A DNA stretch of 64,000 bases from contig NC_015559.1 of the NCBI RefSeq assembly GCF_000214215.1, forward strand, positions 2,157,001-2,221,000. The letters run 5' to 3'. Shown here piece by piece: positions 1 through 10,494 of the stretch (position 1 is its first letter; every line of letters begins with the position of its first letter). Origin of the DNA: Marinomonas posidonica IVIA-Po-181. Its GTDB lineage: Bacteria; Pseudomonadota; Gammaproteobacteria; Pseudomonadales; Marinomonadaceae. The notes under the pieces were generated by a model. The model saw nothing but the letters and a program-made list of their open reading frames with translations. It had not been told where the DNA came from and made no database searches. Both the position numbers and the translations under genes were made by a program.

Positions 1-2524
1 GTCCCTGAGAAAGCCCTTCATAATCAAAATCTACCACCAAATCTTGTTGATGCTGCATTAATGTAACGTCTAGCAATTTGCTTTCCATAGCAGCCTTCCC
101 GATGGGCGCTGGCAATGACAATTCAGTTCCCTGTAAATCACTTTTAATATTAAGATCCACTTGCCCATCTTGCGATTGATTCACGGCCAATTTACCACTG
201 TAGTGAGTAGAGCCAGATATTTGATCAATCAAAATATCAGGGAGTTTATGCCATTGAGCAATTTGCTGTAGCTGAACCTCACCTGATAGATCCCCCAAAA
301 CGGACATTCCTTGCTCAGACTCTACCGAAGACAAGGTTAAATACGATTGGCCGCCAAATAACATGGCATTGAACTCGGAGCCTAATAACCCCGTTTTTGG
401 GTCGTAATTGAGTTGGCCTTTTTCAATTTCCAGAGATAAACCAATATCACCAATGGTCAACGGATTCTGGGCAAAATCCACCTGTAAATTTACTTTAGGC
501 TCAAGCTGGCCATTAAACGGAATCGAGACATCGAATTGTCCACGAACCCCCCCCATCAATTGCCAGTTTTCAAAAGGTTTCAAAACAGAGTCAGCCAGGG
601 GACTGGCAGACAGCATAGAAAGAATCTTTTGCGAATCGTCCTGCACTTCGCCCTTGATATTCAACCAATCCGCCTTACCGCTTACAACGGGGACAGAAAT
701 AGCAAGGTTAGACATAGGCAAGCTTTGCATCATAGCTGAATCAACTCGTACAAGAACACCAGATTTGTCTAATTCTAAATGACCCTGAACCGCGTTTGCG
801 GTAGGCCAATTTTTATCAAAGGTTAAAGACAGGTTACGGGCATCCATTTGAAGTCGAACATGAGAATCATAATTATCCGACAAATTACTGTGTATCAGAA
901 CATCGAAACTGTCCACCTGCCCTTGATTCGCAAAGGATTCCCCTAACCATTGGTATAACTCTTTATTAAGGACATTGGGAGGCACATAGGTTAATCGATC
1001 CATCACCGGAAGATTATCACCATGCAAATCCAACGCAATCCAATCAGGCAATCCTCTACGTACTTCGAGACGAAAACCACCTTGTACCTGAGCCCCATTT
1101 CGCTCAATCATTAAATCTTGCCCAGCCACCAAATAAATATCTTGTTGTTTCTGCCAACGAACATAACCGGATACAGATTGGGTTAACCAAGTATCATCAT
1201 AAAGCTCATCGAAGGACAATTGGCTATCATGACCAATGAAGTCAATGTAACCACTGGTATCCGACAATCCAAACACGGCATTCACATTATTGGCTTTAGG
1301 AATACCATCATGACCCTCAACAGAAGCCGACACCAAATTGGTTACCAATTCAAAATGTGGAACATCCTCACTAAAATCTATCTCCAGACGACCATTTTTG
1401 GCCACGCCTCGTGGCGACAAGCCCGATAGAATCTTATATGCCCGAGTATCCTCCGGTAATAATTGTGCTGCTAACCCATTCATCAACTCAAGATTGACCT
1501 GATCGAAGGACAGGCTTGCCCGATTGGTTAACTCAGACCAATTAATCAATAAGTCTGTGGCAGCATCAGACGGTCCATTTGGACGAGTAAACGCTAGATC
1601 TTGAACCTCTACCTTTAAGCTCGGCTGGTCCAACTTAAATTGCAAATTGGCTGAGCCAGACACTCGATATGCATCACCGTTTTGAAAACCTAGCTGCAAA
1701 TCCGTTGATTCCAACTGAGCAGAAAAGTCTTTACCAACCAATGCATTTAACCAGATGTCGCCACCGAACCGAGCCGATTTCAGTGTGGGTAAAGCATCAG
1801 CCAGTAGCGCCGATACCGGTAGGTCGACAACAGGCATTTTTATCGCAGCATTGACGCGATAATGCCCCAAAAAACCTAAAGGCTCTTCAATTCGCGCATT
1901 AACTTGAAAAGGTTCCTTGCCATCGTCCAAATAAAATTTGGAGGTTAACAATGATTCAAATTGTTTTTGAAAGAGATAAATCTCAGGAAAGGTAACACGA
2001 TGAAAACCTAAGCGTTCACTGTGTAATTGCAGGCGCGCCTGTTGAATGGAAAAGTTCTTCTGAGCCGATAAATAGCCTAACACCCTTTCTAGGCCAATCT
2101 CGTCATTCGCTTGCTGCTTTGCCTCTGCACCGTTTAATCGCCATTGTCCTTCAGATTCCTGTAAGGAAACCGAAGGCTTAACAAACCGAATATAGGTAAA
2201 TTGAGGTTGAAAAGAGAGCAAAGAATGAATCGTATCAATACGCACACGAACTTCATCAATATCAATCGCTGGCGTACCATTTGCCACCAATCGAAAGTCT
2301 GATACCGAAAAGATCGGATCAACTCCCTCTAACGCACCATCAACCTGCCCTAAACTGACGGGATAGCCCGTTATTTGCGTAAGGTTGCGCTCGATTTGAG
2401 GACGATAACTGTCCAAATACGGAAGCAAATAACCAACACTTGAAGCAAACACGGCAAGTATGACGGAAAATGTGACAAGCCCCCAAAAACAAAACAGGGT
2501 TAGCCTGCGAAATATCCAACTCAT
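1..2524 (-). CDS. yhdP: YhdP-family AsmA-like envelope protein, 3' end outside window
   Basis: The frame is open from an ATG at 2524 to the left edge, about 841 codons, so the C-terminus is missing; full-length members are about 1,270 residues. The N-terminus MSWIFRRLTLFCFWG is followed by one membrane helix (about residues 8-30) and then a long, beta-rich, low-complexity periplasmic body, as in the DUF3971/TIGR02099 family. From knowledge of the family, YhdP with TamB and YdbH acts as a bridge-like carrier of phospholipid between inner and outer membranes. It is the last visible gene of the mreBCD-maf-rng transcript, starting 17 bases after rng stops. This rng-yhdP order is standard in gammaproteobacteria. 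The family call is firm; transport activity is inferred from the family. Confidence 0.88.
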   Translation of the reverse strand, partial: MSWIFRRLTLFCFWGLVTFSVILAVFASSVGYLLPYLDSYRPQIERNLTQITGYPVSLGQVDGALEGVDPIFSVSDFRLVANGTPAIDIDEVRVRIDTIHSLLSFQPQFTYIRFVKPSVSLQESEGQWRLNGAEAKQQANDEIGLERVLGYLSAQKNFSIQQARLQLHSERLGFHRVTFPEIYLFQKQFESLLTSKFYLDDGKEPFQVNARIEEPLGFLGHYRVNAAIKMPVVDLPVSALLADALPTLKSARFGGDIWLNALVGKDFSAQLESTDLQLGFQNGDAYRVSGSANLQFKLDQPSLKVEVQDLAFTRPNGPSDAATDLLINWSELTNRASLSFDQVNLELMNGLAAQLLPEDTRAYKILSGLSPRGVAKNGRLEIDFSEDVPHFELVTNLVSASVEGHDGIPKANNVNAVFGLSDTSGYIDFIGHDSQLSFDELYDDTWLTQSVSGYVRWQKQQDIYLVAGQDLMIERNGAQVQGGFRLEVRRGLPDWIALDLHGDNLPVMDRLTYVPPNVLNKELYQWLGESFANQGQVDSFDVLIHSNLSDNYDSHVRLQMDARNLSLTFDKNWPTANAVQGHLELDKSGVLVRVDSAMMQSLPMSNLAISVPVVSGKADWLNIKGEVQDDSQKILSMLSASPLADSVLKPFENWQLMGGVRGQFDVSIPFNGQLEPKVNLQVDFAQNPLTIGDIGLSLEIEKGQLNYDPKTGLLGSEFNAMLFGGQSYLTLSSVESEQGMSVLGDLSGEVQLQQIAQWHKLPDILIDQISGSTHYSGKLAVNQSQDGQVDLNIKSDLQGTELSLPAPIGKAAMESKLLDVTLMQHQQDLVVDFDYEGLSQG

Positions 2525-2541
2525 GTTAAAAGGCCATTCAA

Positions 2542-3996
2542 TTAGCGAAGCACAACATCATATTGATCTTGCGTATAGACTGAGTCAACCTGAAAACGAA
2601 TGGTTTTGCCAATGAAGGCCTCCAATTCAGCCACGGCAGCACTTTCTTCATCTAAGAATCGTTCGACAACAGCAGTAGATGCCAACACAGTATAAGTCTG
2701 TGAATCATAAGCACGATCTGCACGCAAAATTTCACGAAATACTTCATAGCAAACCGTTTCAGGGGTCTTCACCAATCCGCTGCCACGACAGGCTCGACAA
2801 GGTTCACACAGGGTTTGGCCAAGGCTCTCACGGGTTCGTTTACGGGTCATCTCGACTAAACCGAGCTCAGACACACCCGTAATTTTCGTTTTCGCGTGAT
2901 CTGTATCCAACACCTTCTCAAGCATGCGCAAGACTTGTCGCTTATGCTCTTCATCTTCCATATCAATGAAGTCGATAATGATAATACCACCAAGGTTTCT
3001 AAGCCGTAATTGACGACCAATAGCGGTTGCCGCTTCTAAATTGGTTTTATAGATGGTTTCTTCAAGATTTCGGCTGCCGACAAACGCCCCAGTATTAACA
3101 TCAATCGTGGTCATTGATTCAGTTTGTTCGACTAACAAATACCCACCCGACTTAAGCTGGACTTTACGATCTAAGGCTTTGTGTATCTCATCTTCAACAC
3201 TGTATAGGTCAAAAATGGGACGCTCACCAGGATAATACTCAATCCGTCCAACCAACTCTGGAATAAAGTCATCCGCAAACGAGCGCAATTTAGCGTAATT
3301 CTCTTTTGAATCTATGCGAATTTTTTCGGTCGTTAGGCTAACCAAGTCTCGCATTGTACGAAGGTGCAAAGGTAGATCTTCGTATATAACGGACGGGGCT
3401 TTGGCATTTTTCATACGACGCTTTACGGATTGCCAAAGACGCGTAAGGAACTTGATGTCCGCTAGAATCTCTTCCTCTCCCGCCCTTTCAGCCGCGGTCC
3501 GTAAAATATAGCCGCTGTTTTCATCCGCGTCGGTCAAAGCTTCAGAGACTAATTGCTTAAGACGATCACGCTCCTGCTCATCTTCAATTCGTTGACTCAC
3601 TCCAACGTGGGATTGATCTGGCATATAGACCAAATAGCGAGACGGGATAGAAAGATGGGTGGTTAAACGTGCGCCCTTACTGCTAATCGGATCCTTTGTG
3701 ACCTGCACAACCAATGACTGACCTTCGCGAAGATAATCACCTATTTGGTCACTCGGATTCACAGCATCTCGATCAGCGACTTCGGAAACATGAATAAAGG
3801 CGGCACGCTCTAAACCAATATCAACAAAAGCAGCCTGCATTCCTGGCAAAACCCGAACCACTTTACCCTGATAAATATTACCGACAATGCCCTTACGACT
3901 AGAACGCTCAATGTAGACTTCTTGCAATACCCCATTTTCAACGAGGGCAACTCGAATTTCCATGGGAGTGACATTTATGAGTACGTCTTCACTCAT
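2542..3996 (-). CDS. rng: Ribonuclease G
   Basis: A 484-residue RNase E/G family endoribonuclease, close to the usual RNase G length and without the long RNase E degradosome tail. An S1 RNA-binding domain lies at about residues 36-120. The DNase I-like catalytic domain has the two metal-binding aspartates at about D299 (TTIDVNTGAF) and D342 (IIDFIDMED). The Zn-link cysteines are near residue 402 (CEPCRACRGSG). The enzyme matures the 5' end of 16S rRNA and turns over some mRNAs in the cytoplasm, preferring 5'-monophosphorylated RNA. Its start overlaps the end of maf by 8 bases, suggesting translational coupling in the mre operon. Confidence 0.96.
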   Translation of the reverse strand: MSEDVLINVTPMEIRVALVENGVLQEVYIERSSRKGIVGNIYQGKVVRVLPGMQAAFVDIGLERAAFIHVSEVADRDAVNPSDQIGDYLREGQSLVVQVTKDPISSKGARLTTHLSIPSRYLVYMPDQSHVGVSQRIEDEQERDRLKQLVSEALTDADENSGYILRTAAERAGEEEILADIKFLTRLWQSVKRRMKNAKAPSVIYEDLPLHLRTMRDLVSLTTEKIRIDSKENYAKLRSFADDFIPELVGRIEYYPGERPIFDLYSVEDEIHKALDRKVQLKSGGYLLVEQTESMTTIDVNTGAFVGSRNLEETIYKTNLEAATAIGRQLRLRNLGGIIIIDFIDMEDEEHKRQVLRMLEKVLDTDHAKTKITGVSELGLVEMTRKRTRESLGQTLCEPCRACRGSGLVKTPETVCYEVFREILRADRAYDSQTYTVLASTAVVERFLDEESAAVAELEAFIGKTIRFQVDSVYTQDQYDVVLR

Positions 3997-4603
3997 GAGA
4001 CATCTCCTCTAAAGAATGAATTCCAAATTGTGACAAGATCTGCGCGCATTCAAACAAAGGCAAGCCCACGACCGCCGAATAGGAACCTTGCATCGACTCA
4101 ACAAACACAGCACCATGCCCCTGAATCGCATAAGACCCAGCTTTATCTTGTGGCTCACCACTACGCCAGTATTGCTCTATTTCAAGGTCAGAAATAGCGC
4201 GAAACCTCACCTTAGTATCAACACAAGTAGACACCAGATGCTCACCGGATAAATTCATAAGACACAATGACGTCATAACTCGATGCTCGCGCCCTGATAA
4301 TAAGCGCAGCATGCACTTAGCTTCATCAAGGTTAGCAGGCTTGCCTAAAATTTGCTGATCGACAACCACGCTGGTGTCTGATGCAACAAAAATAACGGAA
4401 GACTGAGGAGGAGTATGAAAAACAGAAGGGAATTTAGCGGCAGCAGCAATGGCTTTTTCTTCCGCCATTCTTAACACGTAATTTTGTGGTGACTCCTGAA
4501 CCCAAGGGGTTTCGTCTATATCCGCTGGCAGGACCTCAAACTCTCTCACTAAGAGACTTAACAGCTCTTTTCTTCTGGGGGAGGCCGAGGCCAATACAAG
4601 CAT
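3989..4603 (-). CDS. maf: Maf-family nucleoside triphosphate pyrophosphatase
   Basis: A 204-residue Maf/HAM1-like protein starting MLVLASASPRRKELL, with the nucleotide-binding SASPRR motif at residues 6-11 and a conserved SDTSVVVDQQILGKP segment near residue 75 carrying the catalytic aspartate. Maf proteins hydrolyse non-canonical or modified dTTP, UTP or CTP to the monophosphate and so clean nucleotide pools. Position between mreD and rng is the classical place of the YhdE-type (dTTP/UTPase) member, so that subgroup is likely; substrate preference cannot be settled from the sequence alone. It starts 17 bases after mreD ends and overlaps rng by 8 bases. Confidence 0.92.
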   Translation of the reverse strand: MLVLASASPRRKELLSLLVREFEVLPADIDETPWVQESPQNYVLRMAEEKAIAAAAKFPSVFHTPPQSSVIFVASDTSVVVDQQILGKPANLDEAKCMLRLLSGREHRVMTSLCLMNLSGEHLVSTCVDTKVRFRAISDLEIEQYWRSGEPQDKAGSYAIQGHGAVFVESMQGSYSAVVGLPLFECAQILSQFGIHSLEEMSHE

Positions 4604-4620
4604 AAAAAATCCTATTAATA

Positions 4621-5094
4621 CTACCTAATGGAGTAAATGCGCCGTACACTGCGTAAAATAATGAAAGACCAAGGCCATAGCAGACCTGTGATAACAGCAG
4701 GCATAAAAATTAACAAGGTGGGCTCAGCATACCCCAAATAGTGGTCAATCCAAAAATCAACCAACTGATTAATACTCACTAAAACAGCAACAAAAACACC
4801 TTGCTGCCAACGGTGATACATTCTCAGCCTTTGGTAAAACAGAGCACAAGTATAAGAAATAATGACATAGGTTAAAGAATGCTGGCCAATAATACCGCCT
4901 TGCAGTAAATCTACCATCAACCCCAGAATCCATGCCAAGCCGACTCCAACTCGGAAAGGCAAAGCGATTACCCAATATAAAATCACCAAGAGTGCCCATT
5001 CAGGACGAAACCACAAAAACTCTTCAGGAAAAGGAATCGCTTCTAACATCAAAGCGGTCAACAAGGTAATCATAAAGACTACTAACGGTTTCAT
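4621..5094 (-). CDS. mreD: Rod shape-determining protein MreD
   Basis: A 157-residue, very hydrophobic protein with about five predicted membrane helices, typical of MreD in length and topology. The conserved MreD look is seen in PFPEEFLWFRPEWALLVILY near the N-terminus and in the loop LMVDLLQGGIIGQHSL. MreD is an inner-membrane part of the elongasome that links MreB/MreC to RodA and PBP2 during side-wall synthesis. Its start shares one base with the mreC stop, so the genes are translationally coupled. The assignment rests on sequence character and on the invariant mreB-mreC-mreD order. Confidence 0.93.
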   Translation of the reverse strand: MKPLVVFMITLLTALMLEAIPFPEEFLWFRPEWALLVILYWVIALPFRVGVGLAWILGLMVDLLQGGIIGQHSLTYVIISYTCALFYQRLRMYHRWQQGVFVAVLVSINQLVDFWIDHYLGYAEPTLLIFMPAVITGLLWPWSFIILRSVRRIYSIR

Positions 5095-5927
5095 TATCGC
5101 CCTGCCTCAGGTTTTTCAATTAACATCACATGTCGACTTCGACCTAACTGAGCCAGAGGAACCACATCAACACTAGCGTAAGATTGACCCGATAGTAATT
5201 TGACGCTTTTTACAACGCCTACAGGGTAACCACGTGGAAAGCGTTTATCTAATCCGGACGTGGTTAATACATCACCTTTTTTAATATCGATCGATCGAGG
5301 CACGCTTAACAACTCCATGCGCTTCAAATCCCCTGTTCCCTTGAGGATGCCGCGAAAGCCGGTTCGAGCAAGCTGCACAGGGACAAAATGACTGGCATCC
5401 GCAATCAATAAGACTCGACTACTGTAAGCGGCCGTTTCAATCACTTGACCCAGCACACCGGTGGCATCTAAAACCGGCTGACCAACATAGGCTCCGGACG
5501 AAAAGCCTTTATCAATCATGATTCGATGACTGTAGGCATTCTGATCAAAGCCAATCACCTCAGCCATAACGATCTTTTCATCGACCCGTTGCGAAGCGTC
5601 CAACAGTTCCCGCAATCGCACATTTTCAGCTTGTAAAGACTCAAGTCGTTGCTGCTTACTGCGCAAGACCAAAACCTCAGACAGTAATTCCTGATTCTCT
5701 TTCACCAAGGCTTCGCGACTTTCTAAATGCTCGCCAGCCCAGTAAAAGATTTTCTTTGGCGCATTCACTACTTCCTGTATCGGCGTCACAATTAGACTCA
5801 AATAAGGTCTCACTTGTGAGAACACAGCATAGCGAACATCAGCAACAATCATGACAATAGACAAAATAACAAGCACTACAAATCGAGCGCTTGATATCTT
5901 ACCGCCAAAAAGAAGCGAATTATTAAT
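5094..5927 (-). CDS. mreC: Rod shape-determining protein MreC (probable ATT start)
   Basis: Periplasmic, membrane-anchored elongasome scaffold, 277 residues with the start chosen here. One N-terminal membrane helix (VVLVILSIVMIVADV) is followed by a coiled coil (ENQELLSEVLVLRSKQQRLE) and the two beta domains of MreC. The only ordinary start codon is a GTG at 5876, which would cut into the membrane helix and remove the conserved N-terminal LLFGGKISSARF segment. The frame stays open to an ATT at 5925-5927, preceded by AGGAG at 5934-5938 with six bases between, an ideal ribosome-binding site. No ATG, GTG or TTG lies between. The ATT start is therefore preferred; the family call does not depend on it. 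Confidence 0.93.
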   Translation of the reverse strand: MNNSLLFGGKISSARFVVLVILSIVMIVADVRYAVFSQVRPYLSLIVTPIQEVVNAPKKIFYWAGEHLESREALVKENQELLSEVLVLRSKQQRLESLQAENVRLRELLDASQRVDEKIVMAEVIGFDQNAYSHRIMIDKGFSSGAYVGQPVLDATGVLGQVIETAAYSSRVLLIADASHFVPVQLARTGFRGILKGTGDLKRMELLSVPRSIDIKKGDVLTTSGLDKRFPRGYPVGVVKSVKLLSGQSYASVDVVPLAQLGRSRHVMLIEKPEAGR

Positions 5928-5933
5928 GTGAAG

Positions 5934-5938
5934 CTCCT
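5934..5938 (-). promoter_or_regulatory. Ribosome-binding site that decides the mreC ATT start
   Basis: AGGAG on the minus strand lies six bases before ATT at 5927-5925 and just after the mreB stop. No comparable Shine-Dalgarno sequence precedes the alternative GTG at 5876. Confidence 0.65.
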
Positions 5939-5943
5939 AACCT

Positions 5944-6990
<1,047 letters not shown>

Positions 6991-7028
6991 TTATTACACC
7001 CTAATAAATACGATACGAACAGCTACAA

Positions 7029-7057
7029 AATGTAACAATCACTTGAGCAATGGGCAA
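7029..7057 (-). promoter_or_regulatory. Candidate sigma70 promoter of the mreB operon
   Basis: On the minus strand, TTGCCC (7057-7052) and TACATT (7034-7029) are separated by 17 bases, and the -10 lies about 40 bases before the mreB ATG. Pattern match only; no transcript data. The rest of 6988-7223 is AT-rich, and I see no clear gatC promoter in it. Confidence 0.4.
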
Positions 7058-7223
7058 GCGATTCCAGTCAAATAATAAAAAACTTCTAATGAATCAATCC
7101 AAAACTAGAATATCAGCCTGTGTTTTCAAATAAAACTCGATTTTTCACTGAGTTAGCTTTATAGGCATGCAACTAAAGGATACAATCAAAACATTTACGA
7201 CAATCGAAAGAATCAGGTGGAAC

Positions 7224-7511
7224 ATGTCCATAGACAAACAAGACGTGCAGAAAATTGCACACTTGGCTCGCCTTGCCTTAACTGAGGCAGATGCCGAACA
7301 ATACCAGCAATCACTTTCCAGCGTTTTATCTCTCGTTGAACAAATGCAATCGGTTGATACTGATGGCATCGACCCTCTGTCAAATCCCCTTGAAATGACA
7401 CAACGTTTACGTGAGGACTTGGTAACCGAAGAAAATCGCCGCGACGACTTTCTAGCCAATGCACCGCAAACTGAAGCGGGGCTATTCCTCGTACCTAAAG
7501 TGATTGATTAA
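7224..7511 (+). CDS. gatC: Aspartyl/glutamyl-tRNA amidotransferase subunit C
   Basis: A 95-residue GatC, the usual length, beginning [19 protein letters not shown]. An upstream in-frame ATG at 7167 would add 19 residues unlike the family. The ATG at 7224 has AGGTGG a few bases before it and gives the standard N-terminus. GatC wraps around GatA and GatB and stabilises the heterotrimer that converts mischarged Glu-tRNA(Gln) or Asp-tRNA(Asn) to the correct amide form. First gene of gatCAB, 11 bases before gatA. Confidence 0.95.
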   Translation: MSIDKQDVQKIAHLARLALTEADAEQYQQSLSSVLSLVEQMQSVDTDGIDPLSNPLEMTQRLREDLVTEENRRDDFLANAPQTEAGLFLVPKVID

Positions 7512-7522
7512 GAGAGACCAGC

Positions 7523-8983
7523 ATGTTTGACCAAAGCATCTCGACTTTAGCCGCACAATTGCGCAACAAAGACATCTCCAGCGTAGAACTGACACGCTAT
7601 TTTTTAGACCGAATCACTAAGCTTGACCCTCAGCTTAATAGCTACATCACCCTCAGTGAAGAAGTAGCACTCAAGCAAGCGGCGAATGCGGATACGCAAA
7701 TTCAAAACGGCGCGGCCAGCTTACTAACGGGCATCCCTATTGCTCATAAAGATTTATTCTGTACTGCAGGAACACTAACTACTTGCGGCTCAAAAATGCT
7801 GAACAATTTCATCCCGCCTTACGAGTCAACCGTTACCAGCCGACTACAAGATGCTGGCGCCGTCATGTTGGGTAAGACTAACATGGACGAATTCGCCATG
7901 GGGTCTTCCAATGAAAACAGCCACTATGGTGCAGTTAAAAACCCTTGGAACCAAGACACGGTTCCAGGCGGCTCTTCTGGTGGTTCAGCGGCAGCCGTTG
8001 CCGCAGGCTTAGCCATTGCCGCAACCGGCACCGACACTGGTGGATCCATTCGCCAACCAGCCTCATTTTGCGGCATCACAGGCTTAAAACCCACCTATGG
8101 TCGTGTGTCTCGTTTCGGCATGATTGCTTATGCTTCAAGCCTTGACCAAGCAGGTCCAATGGCCAAAAGCGCTGAAGACTGTGCACACCTTATGCAAGCC
8201 ATGGCAGGGTTTGACGATAAAGATTCAACTTCGTCCGAAACGGCCAATGATGATTACCTAAGCAACCTAAACACACCTTTAACCGGCCTAAAAATCGGCC
8301 TACCAAAAGAATATTTTGGCGAGGGCCTAGACACAGGTGTGGCAGATGTCATTATGACAGCCGTAAAAGAGTTTGAAAAACTTGGTGCAGAAGTCAAAGA
8401 GATCTCTCTACCAAACCTTAATCTAAGCATTCCGTCCTATTATGTAATCGCACCATCGGAAGCCTCTTCTAACTTGTCACGTTTTGACGGTGTGCGTTTT
8501 GGGCATCGATGTGAAGCCCCAAAAGATTTGCTTGATATGTATATGCGCTCACGTGCAGAAGGCTTTGGCCAAGAAGTACAAAAACGCATCATGGTCGGTA
8601 CGTATGCTTTATCAGAAGGCTACTATGACGCCTACTACCTTAAAGCACAAAAAATCCGTCGCCTGATCAAAAATGATTTCACCAATGCACTGAAACAAGT
8701 GGATGTCATCATGGGACCTGTTGCACCAACAACGGCATTTGGCTTAGGCAGCAAAACCAATGACCCAGTTGCTATGTATCTTGAAGACATTTACACCTTG
8801 TCTGTTAACTTGGCGGGCATTCCTGCCATGTCTATTCCTGCCGGCTTCTCAAACCAAATGCCAGTTGGCCTGCAAATCATGGGCAACTACTTTGCCGAAG
8901 CCAAACTATTGAACGTAGCACACCAGTACCAGCAAAACACAGACTGGCATAGACAAACACCTGCTATGGCAAAAGGAGCATAA
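7523..8983 (+). CDS. gatA: Aspartyl/glutamyl-tRNA amidotransferase subunit A
   Basis: A 486-residue amidase-signature protein that releases ammonia from glutamine and feeds it to GatB. The Lys-cisSer-Ser triad is complete: K76 in AHKDLF, S151 in PGGSSGGSA and S175 in [10 protein letters not shown]. The glycine/serine-rich amidase signature runs over about residues 149-180. Length fits GatA (about 485). It lies 11 bases after gatC and 2 bases before gatB, with an AGAGAG-type ribosome-binding site before its ATG. The presence of gatCAB means the organism makes Gln-tRNA and/or Asn-tRNA indirectly, as many Pseudomonas relatives do. Confidence 0.98.
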   Translation: MFDQSISTLAAQLRNKDISSVELTRYFLDRITKLDPQLNSYITLSEEVALKQAANADTQIQNGAASLLTGIPIAHKDLFCTAGTLTTCGSKMLNNFIPPYESTVTSRLQDAGAVMLGKTNMDEFAMGSSNENSHYGAVKNPWNQDTVPGGSSGGSAAAVAAGLAIAATGTDTGGSIRQPASFCGITGLKPTYGRVSRFGMIAYASSLDQAGPMAKSAEDCAHLMQAMAGFDDKDSTSSETANDDYLSNLNTPLTGLKIGLPKEYFGEGLDTGVADVIMTAVKEFEKLGAEVKEISLPNLNLSIPSYYVIAPSEASSNLSRFDGVRFGHRCEAPKDLLDMYMRSRAEGFGQEVQKRIMVGTYALSEGYYDAYYLKAQKIRRLIKNDFTNALKQVDVIMGPVAPTTAFGLGSKTNDPVAMYLEDIYTLSVNLAGIPAMSIPAGFSNQMPVGLQIMGNYFAEAKLLNVAHQYQQNTDWHRQTPAMAKGA

Positions 8984-8985
8984 AG

Positions 8986-10431
8986 ATGAATTGGGAAGTT
9001 GTTATTGGCCTTGAGATTCATACCCAGCTCTCAACCAAATCAAAACTGTTTTCTGGTGCCGCTGTGGGCTTTGGCGCCGAGCCAAACACACAAACCACCC
9101 TAGTCGATCTCGGCATGCCTGGCGCATTACCGGTATTTAACAAAGAAGCACTGCGTATGGCCGTTATGTTTGGTCATGCCATCAATGCTGAAATTGGCAT
9201 GACGTCCGTGTTCGCACGCAAGAACTACTTTTATCCAGACCTTCCTAAAGGCTACCAAACCAGCCAGATGGATCACCCTATTGTCGGTAAAGGCTACCTT
9301 GACGTCACATTGGATGATGGTACCACCAGTCGCGTTGGCATCACTCGAGCACACCTTGAAGAAGATGCCGGTAAGTCACTCCATGAAGACTTTCATGGCA
9401 TGACCGGCATCGACTTGAATCGCTCTAGTACACCACTATTGGAAATTGTTTCAGAGCCAGACATTCGCTCCGCAAAAGAAGCCGTTGCTTACGTTAAAAT
9501 GATTCATTCCATTGTCACCTACTTAGGCATTTGCGATGGCAACATGGCCGAAGGCTCAATGCGCTGCGACATTAACTTGTCACTGCGCCCTAAAGGCCAA
9601 AAAGAGTTTGGCACCCGTACCGAAATCAAGAACGTAAACTCTTTCCGCTTTATAGAAAAAGCCATCTACACTGAAATTGAACGCCAATCAGACATTCTAG
9701 AAGATGGCGGCAAGATCACCCAAGAAACCCGCTTGTACGATCCTGAAAAGAATGAAACTCGTAGCATGCGCTCAAAAGAAGACGCCAACGACTATCGCTA
9801 CTTCCCTTGCCCAGATTTACTACCTATTGAGCTAACGCCAAAATACGTAGAGGACATTAAAAACACATTACCAGAATTACCCATTCAAAAAGCAGCCCGC
9901 TTCCAAAGCGAATACAAGCTGAGTGAGTACGACGCTAATGTACTTTCCTCCTCACGTGCCATGGCTGATTATTTCGAAACAGCGAACAGCCAAGTAAAGG
10001 ACGCCAAATTGACAGCCAACTGGGTCATGGGTGAGCTCAGCAAAACCCTTAACCAAGAACAGCTTGATATTGCGCAATCCACTGTTTCAGCCCAAGCTTT
10101 TGGCGAGCTATTAGTTCGCATTAAAGACAACACAATCAATGGCAAAACAGCCAAAGATGTGTTTCAAGCTATGTGGCTAGGCGAAGGCTCTGCCGATCAG
10201 ATCATAGACGCAAAAGGCTTAAAACAGGTTACCGACACTGGCGCCATTGAAAGCATGATTCAAACCATTCTAGACGCCAATCAAGCTCAGGTAGAGCAGT
10301 ATCGTGCTGCTGACGAAGACAAGCAAAAGAAAATGATAGGTTTCTTCGTCGGACAAGTCATGAAAGCCTCTCAAGGTAAAGCCAATCCTGGCATCGTCAA
10401 CCCTATCTTGGCGAAAATGCTAAAAGGCTAA
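8986..10431 (+). CDS. gatB: Aspartyl/glutamyl-tRNA amidotransferase subunit B
   Basis: A 481-residue GatB. The N-terminal kinase-like domain opens with [13 protein letters not shown] and has the hallmark [14 protein letters not shown] near residue 80 and the [11 protein letters not shown] block near residue 190. The C-terminal helical and YqeY-like tail domain (about residues 330-481) binds the tRNA elbow. The subunit phosphorylates the misacylated Glu or Asp side chain with ATP and amidates it with ammonia channelled from GatA. It follows gatA by 2 bases and is closed by a strong hairpin terminator at 10449-10480. Confidence 0.98.
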   Translation: MNWEVVIGLEIHTQLSTKSKLFSGAAVGFGAEPNTQTTLVDLGMPGALPVFNKEALRMAVMFGHAINAEIGMTSVFARKNYFYPDLPKGYQTSQMDHPIVGKGYLDVTLDDGTTSRVGITRAHLEEDAGKSLHEDFHGMTGIDLNRSSTPLLEIVSEPDIRSAKEAVAYVKMIHSIVTYLGICDGNMAEGSMRCDINLSLRPKGQKEFGTRTEIKNVNSFRFIEKAIYTEIERQSDILEDGGKITQETRLYDPEKNETRSMRSKEDANDYRYFPCPDLLPIELTPKYVEDIKNTLPELPIQKAARFQSEYKLSEYDANVLSSSRAMADYFETANSQVKDAKLTANWVMGELSKTLNQEQLDIAQSTVSAQAFGELLVRIKDNTINGKTAKDVFQAMWLGEGSADQIIDAKGLKQVTDTGAIESMIQTILDANQAQVEQYRAADEDKQKKMIGFFVGQVMKASQGKANPGIVNPILAKMLKG

Positions 10432-10448
10432 CCCCCTTCCCTGAAAGC

Positions 10449-10480
10449 AAAAACGCCGCTCATGATGAGCGGCGTTTTTT
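10449..10480. terminator. Bidirectional rho-independent terminator
   Basis: A GC-rich inverted repeat (CGCCGCTCAT / ATGAGCGGCG) is flanked by A-run and T-run on opposite sides, so it can end gatCAB on the plus strand and the GGDEF regulator on the minus strand. Confidence 0.9.
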
Positions 10481-10494
10481 ATGACCATCAAAAA

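Noticed and set aside
1..2524. Plus-strand open frames at 408-782, 1220-1429 and 1669-1854
   Set aside because: They are antisense to the yhdP frame, which has a family-like protein over the whole stretch.
5094..5876. mreC starting at GTG 5876
   Set aside because: It would begin within the membrane helix, lacks a ribosome-binding site and drops a conserved segment; the ATT start fits better.
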